A stretch of 64,000 bases of DNA from Agaricus subrufescens (taxonomy: Eukaryota; Basidiomycota; Agaricomycetes; Agaricales; Agaricaceae): NCBI GenBank assembly GCA_029945375.1, contig CM057060.1, positions 2,542,001 to 2,606,000 of the forward strand, given 5' to 3'. The first letter of the stretch is position 1. The number at the start of each line of letters is the position of its first letter. The position numbers and the translations under genes are program-made. Shown here in pieces: positions 59,801-64,000 of the stretch. The notes below the pieces were generated by a model. It made no database searches. It was not told the origin of the DNA and saw only the letters and a list, made by a program, of their open reading frames with translations.

Positions 59801-60820
59801 AGTTCGGTGGATCTTGCAGGTACCCTTTCCAATTATTGGCTACCGGGTGTTCGAGGTATACAAGGAAGCAAGCCCCATCACCGATAAAGCCATTTCAACA
59901 ACTCCTCCACCCACCATCGGAATCCCCTTCTTCTTCTCCCCTTCCCACAAGGGGTTTAGTCTTTTTATCGTGTACCTCAATCCTAGCGAAGAAGAAACCC
60001 AAGTTCCGGAAAACTGTGTGATCTCCACTTGTCATAGTACTATCTCATACACCTTCACAAAATCGTTAACGAGATCTTCATACGCCTAGTCAACCCTAAT
60101 TGAATATGACAACGTCAAATCCGATTGAAAAACTATACAGGGTCCGACGAGTGTCATATATACAACACACGCGGCCGAGAAGCGGTCGAACAGCAATCCA
60201 AAATGTCTCTTTTGTTCTCCCACAGACTGTAGATACTGGACGTTTTTAGGTACCGTAGCCGTCACAGTATGAGAAATTAGCGTGTGGAAGTATATACTAA
60301 CAACAATAAATTGCCGTAATGTACCGAATATCGTGTCTGATGGTGAGTATAGACCTCCCTCAATCCGTTATACAGTCTAAAACTTCGCAACGGCAACTTA
60401 CTCTACACTACTTCCCACAATGCAGCACGGTATAGCGGGCGGCGGGTTCTCGTATAGCCCCATTTAACACTTTTAAGCTCGCCTTCTGAAAGCCCCCTTT
60501 GTTCCAACCGAAGTTCCAACCTCGGCGCAGGTCACCCGTCCTAAAAATGTAGCTAAAATGGAAGTGCATACATTCACGTACAGTTGCATAGCATTTATTC
60601 GCGATTTACCGAGAGTCCCACAGCAGTATACAGAAATATGATAAAACATTTTCGCTTTCTTTGCGGTACATTAGACTATCCTTCCCGAGAGACGACACCC
60701 AGGCGACACGACGATCCACCAAGTATAGTTCAACGAAGGGTAACAAGTTCTATAATAGAAGGTAGAAGAGGTCAGTGTCGGATATATCATGCGAGGGGGA
60801 AGTGTATAGTCGCTCCAAGA
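56895..60820. other. Gene-poor stretch of 3.9 kb
   Basis: The longest stretch in the window without a confirmed gene. Open frames are all short and none matches a known family. There are no clear tandem or inverted repeats, tRNAs or transposon remains. The region 59,160-59,480 on the minus strand has splice-like signals that could join short exons (see findings). It may also contain noncoding RNA or old, decayed sequence. Confidence 0.5.
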
Positions 60821-63457
60821 TCAAAATGTGACCTCGGGACGAAAAAGCGCGCCAAGAGCAACTCGAAGCATCAGGAACCGTAATGTAATGTGTCCAGATG
60901 ACATGGAGCAAGCAAAAGTAGATGACAAAAATCTTATCCCAGATGAACGAAACATACCTTCAGCAGAAGTCGGGTGGATAGCGACGGTATCATCAAGATC
61001 CCGTTTACGAGCTAAAATGAAACATGAATCAATAAAGCTAATAGAACATGAGGTATATCGGAATACGCACCGCCCATCTTAACAGCAACACCAAAACCTT
61101 GCATTGCTTCATCACTTCCCTGGCCGATCATATGGATTCCAACAATGCGCTCTTCAGGGCCAACGACAATGAGCTTGTATACAGATGGCTCCTTATGGTC
61201 CTCTTCGACCATAGAGAAGTAAAGTGATTTGAATGAAGACTTGTCTATAGCCACATGCATCAATTCAAACGTTAATCAATGAAAATAGGGCATCGTTAAC
61301 GTACAAATCTTGACAGCATCTCCATATTTCTGCCTTGCCTGTGGTTCTGTCATTCCGACTGTGCCGATAGGGGGGTGTCTGTAGGATGGATGTAAAATAA
61401 GATAAGATAGAGTTCTTCCAAAGAAGCAGCAGCCTTTCACGTACGCGAATACAACGGTAGGGATGTTCTCATAACTCAACTTCTCATCCTTGAATTCCGG
61501 ACCACCAAACAAACGGTTCGAAAGTCTCCTTCCCGCGGCGATAGCCACCGGAGTCAATAACCATTTGCCCGCAACGTCACCAATAGAGTAAACATTCTTG
61601 ACGTTCGTATTTTGATACTCATCAACAACAATATCACCTTTCTTGTCGACATTGATACCGGCCTCCTCGAGCCCCAATCCTTTGGTGTTAGGCGAGCGCC
61701 CAATGGCCCAGAGGACAACGTCTACATCAATTTTTTCGCCTTTGTTGGTGCTGACGGTAAGCGTTTGACCGCGTTCTCCATCTACCCTCGTAACTTGGCT
61801 CGATTTATGAATCTTGACACCCGATTTTTCCATCCAAGGAGTTAAGACCTCCTGAAGCGTCGGATCAAAAGTCCTTAATACACTCTCGCCACGAATGATC
61901 AGATGGGTCTCTGAGCCGAGAGCGTTGAGTACACCTGCAAGTTCAACAGCAATGTAACCAGCTCCGACGACGGCAACACGCTTGGGTTGTTCAGTAAGAG
62001 CAAAGAAACCATCGGAGTCAATCCCTTTGGAAGCCCCTGGAATTTGGGTTTCCGAAGGCGAGTTGGGACGACCGCCGACACAAATAGTAACGTGGTCCCC
62101 GTTCAGGGTGTAGGTCGAACCATCGCCACGTTTGACTTCCACAGAGTTCGGCGATAGGAGGCGAGCGGTACCATGGTGAAATTCAACACCTTCTTTGTCA
62201 AAGTTGCTAGCGTATATGCCGTTAAGACGCTTTATGTATGCGTCTCTTTGAGGTTTGAACGATGCCCAATCAAATTGTGGCTTGCCGATTCCGTTGAACT
62301 TGTACCCTGGGCTGTGATGGGATAATCTATCCTGTAGATCCGCGGCATGCCACATGATCTAATCGATTGACAGCGAAAAAATAGGAAGCGAATCGTGTCC
62401 CCAACCCCATGCGAGAGGGAAATAGGTAGGGTGGACGGAACGCAGAGAGCGGATCATGTCAGTACTTGGGAAGATAGAGGTTAAGCTCGTGGAGTTTTTT
62501 ACCTTCTTGGGTACACAACCTGCGCATAAGACACTAGAATGTAAGTATACCTCGCTTCTCGGGGCACCACGTTCAGCGATCGGAGCTACTTACCGACATT
62601 GACACAGGTACCTCCAAGGTACGGATCAGTTTCTACCACGGCTACCTTCTTTCCATACGCTGCAGCACGTCGCTAGAAGAGAATCATTATAATCGTCATC
62701 CCGGGGTTTTTTAAAAAAAAGAAGGGAGCAATGAGATCGGTAATAAACCGAACGGTGACTTTGGGTCTGTCCCAGGGAAATTGGCAGAACCGATAGGAGA
62801 GGTTGACTGGGAGAACCCAGTAAGCGATTGGAAAAAAAGAGTTTTACACTTACAGCGGTAGCCGAGCCACCACTTCCACCGCCAATCACGAGGTAATCGT
62901 ACTTGTCAGTGGTAGGTTTATCGAAGATCGGAGGCATGGCTTTAGGTTTAGTTGGAGGAGCAACTGTAGACGCTGGTGATGTAGTGTGCAAAGTTCTTGA
63001 TATCTAAGGGTGAGAAAGAAGTTCTATCAGTTATCGGATCGGGTTGACCGAAGTATATTTGTGTTTGTCAGGTTCATCCCGTGTAGCATGCAGGTACCGC
63101 CCACCGCCCATTTCCCCCCCCTCGTCGTCCGAGGACAAGAAAGAGAGACACAGAGAGGAGAACAATCCTCGGTAAGAAGAAACGACGCGTGTAAGGCGCG
63201 AATCAACTCCATCGCGTATGCTTTTTATGCGAGCCCCCAGGAAATAATTGGAGTGCCAAACAGCGCCAAGAGATGTTTCAAAACCGAAATTGAAACCTCA
63301 CCTGCGTAAGTCGATTGACTGCTGGTGTTACTCGAGACGTCTTGTGAACAAGTGACAGTCGAAAATTCCGCGCAGGTGGATTTGAAGAGCGATGAGAAAG
63401 GGTTGAGAGGGAGAGAGAAGAAGAGATGGCAAGACGAGAAGAAATAAAGCACGCCAT
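60821..63457 (-). CDS. GLR1: Glutathione reductase (mitochondrial and cytosolic forms)
   Basis: FAD enzyme that reduces glutathione disulfide with NADPH. Nine exons (63457-63302, 63003-62854, 62672-62594, 62519-62503, 62358-61445, 61378-61305, 61244-61071, 61011-60958, 60861-60821) give 552 residues. The redox Cys pair is C125 and C130 in GGTCVNVGCVPKK; the second Cys lies on a 17-base exon. The FAD site is YLVIGGGSGGSA, the NADPH site VAVVGAGYIAVELAGVL, and the catalytic His is in VAIHPTSAE (H534). Exon 1 encodes a basic, Ser-rich presequence (MACFISSRLAISSSLSLS) ending before RTLHTTSP, a mitochondrial targeting pattern. An internal Met (62937, MPPIFDKP) gives a cytosolic form. The last exon is unusual: the tail EVALGALFRPEVTF replaces the usual ELVT-type end. 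Confidence 0.93.
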
Positions 63458-64000
63458 TAAATTGCGTATGGAATTGCCTTTCTGAACAGTTTCTTTCTGC
63501 TCCCTGCTGATAATCACTTGCTTATACCAGTACCCGGGTCCGTTCAGCGTACCGGCGCAGTGATTATCCACGAGAACGTGACCGCCGACAATCAAGACAA
63601 ACTAACTACGATGACGCTGGTTGGCAGAAAACTTGCGGTCTCTCGCGGCCTTAAAGCTACACACAGGATGACGGCACACAACACGTGCCCTCGTGCCCAC
63701 TGATGCAAGCTGATCCGAGCAGCTACAATGGCCTGACAATGTCGCATTCTGTTATCATGATCACAGAGAAGGAACGACATCATGATATCTTTTTCTCCAA
63801 AACCACATCTCCAACCAGGCACACACTCTTCAAACGGAGAAAACCTCCGTATCTCAAGTTAAGCGACCAGACTTCTTGGGCATCAGATAATTGCGGAAAT
63901 AACTCGAACATTCTTGCTCTCCAGACCTCATGCACACTGCCTAATTTATCAACTCTAACATCATTATTTGATTTTACCCTTCTCTTCTTCCCCGCTATCT
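63458..64000. other. Right-edge region upstream of glutathione reductase
   Basis: Promoter side of the glutathione reductase gene. No gene is recognised up to the window edge. Confidence 0.5.

Noticed and set aside
62938..62991. Start of glutathione reductase at 62,991
   Set aside because: The codon there is TTG; this part is the middle of the presequence joined from exon 1.

Overview
The window is nuclear DNA of a filamentous basidiomycete, most likely an Agaricomycete. Genes are dense and split by many 45-65 bp introns with GTRNGT-type donors and YAG acceptors. The gene set is typical of mushrooms: Dicer, large-subunit catalases, TfdA-like dioxygenases, F-box/leucine-rich proteins and MIF-like proteins. 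Both tRNA genes carry short introns. No viral, prokaryotic, CRISPR or intact transposon sequence was seen.

Bases 1-30,600 are a compact, mostly single-copy housekeeping block. In order it holds phosphoserine aminotransferase (serine synthesis), tRNA-Ser(GCT) and tRNA-Asn(GTT), TRAPP subunit Trs130 divergent from the rRNA-processing helicase RRP3, a prolyl-4-hydroxylase-like 2-oxoglutarate oxygenase, ALG3 (N-glycan precursor assembly), a phosducin-like protein, and Dicer. After Dicer come a fold-back inverted repeat, an AhpD-like protein, CDC42, a secreted Gly-rich repeat protein, spliceosomal SF3b4, EMC4, and a large membrane-anchored beta-propeller plus amidohydrolase protein.

Bases 31,000-57,000 differ: four gene families are locally duplicated here. 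They are two MIF-like genes, two F-box genes in a 2.7-2.8 kb direct repeat, two TfdA/TauD-like dioxygenases, and two large-subunit catalases whose nine exons match in length one for one. The F-box repeat carries a broken 3' piece of the neighbouring dioxygenase gene, which fixes the direction of the duplication. Between the pairs sit a 518-residue protein of unknown function, the divergent pair POP7 (RNase P/MRP) and eRF1, and a PI-PLC-X-like protein.

Bases 57,000-60,800 are gene-poor. The last gene, on the minus strand, is glutathione reductase. An extra upstream exon encodes a mitochondrial presequence and an internal Met suits a cytosolic form. Catalases and glutathione reductase place peroxide-defence genes close together, but nothing in the sequence shows co-regulation.

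Exon coordinates were read by eye from splice signals and checked for phase (exon sums divisible by three) for most genes. Trs130 is the one large gene whose middle exons were not fully resolved.
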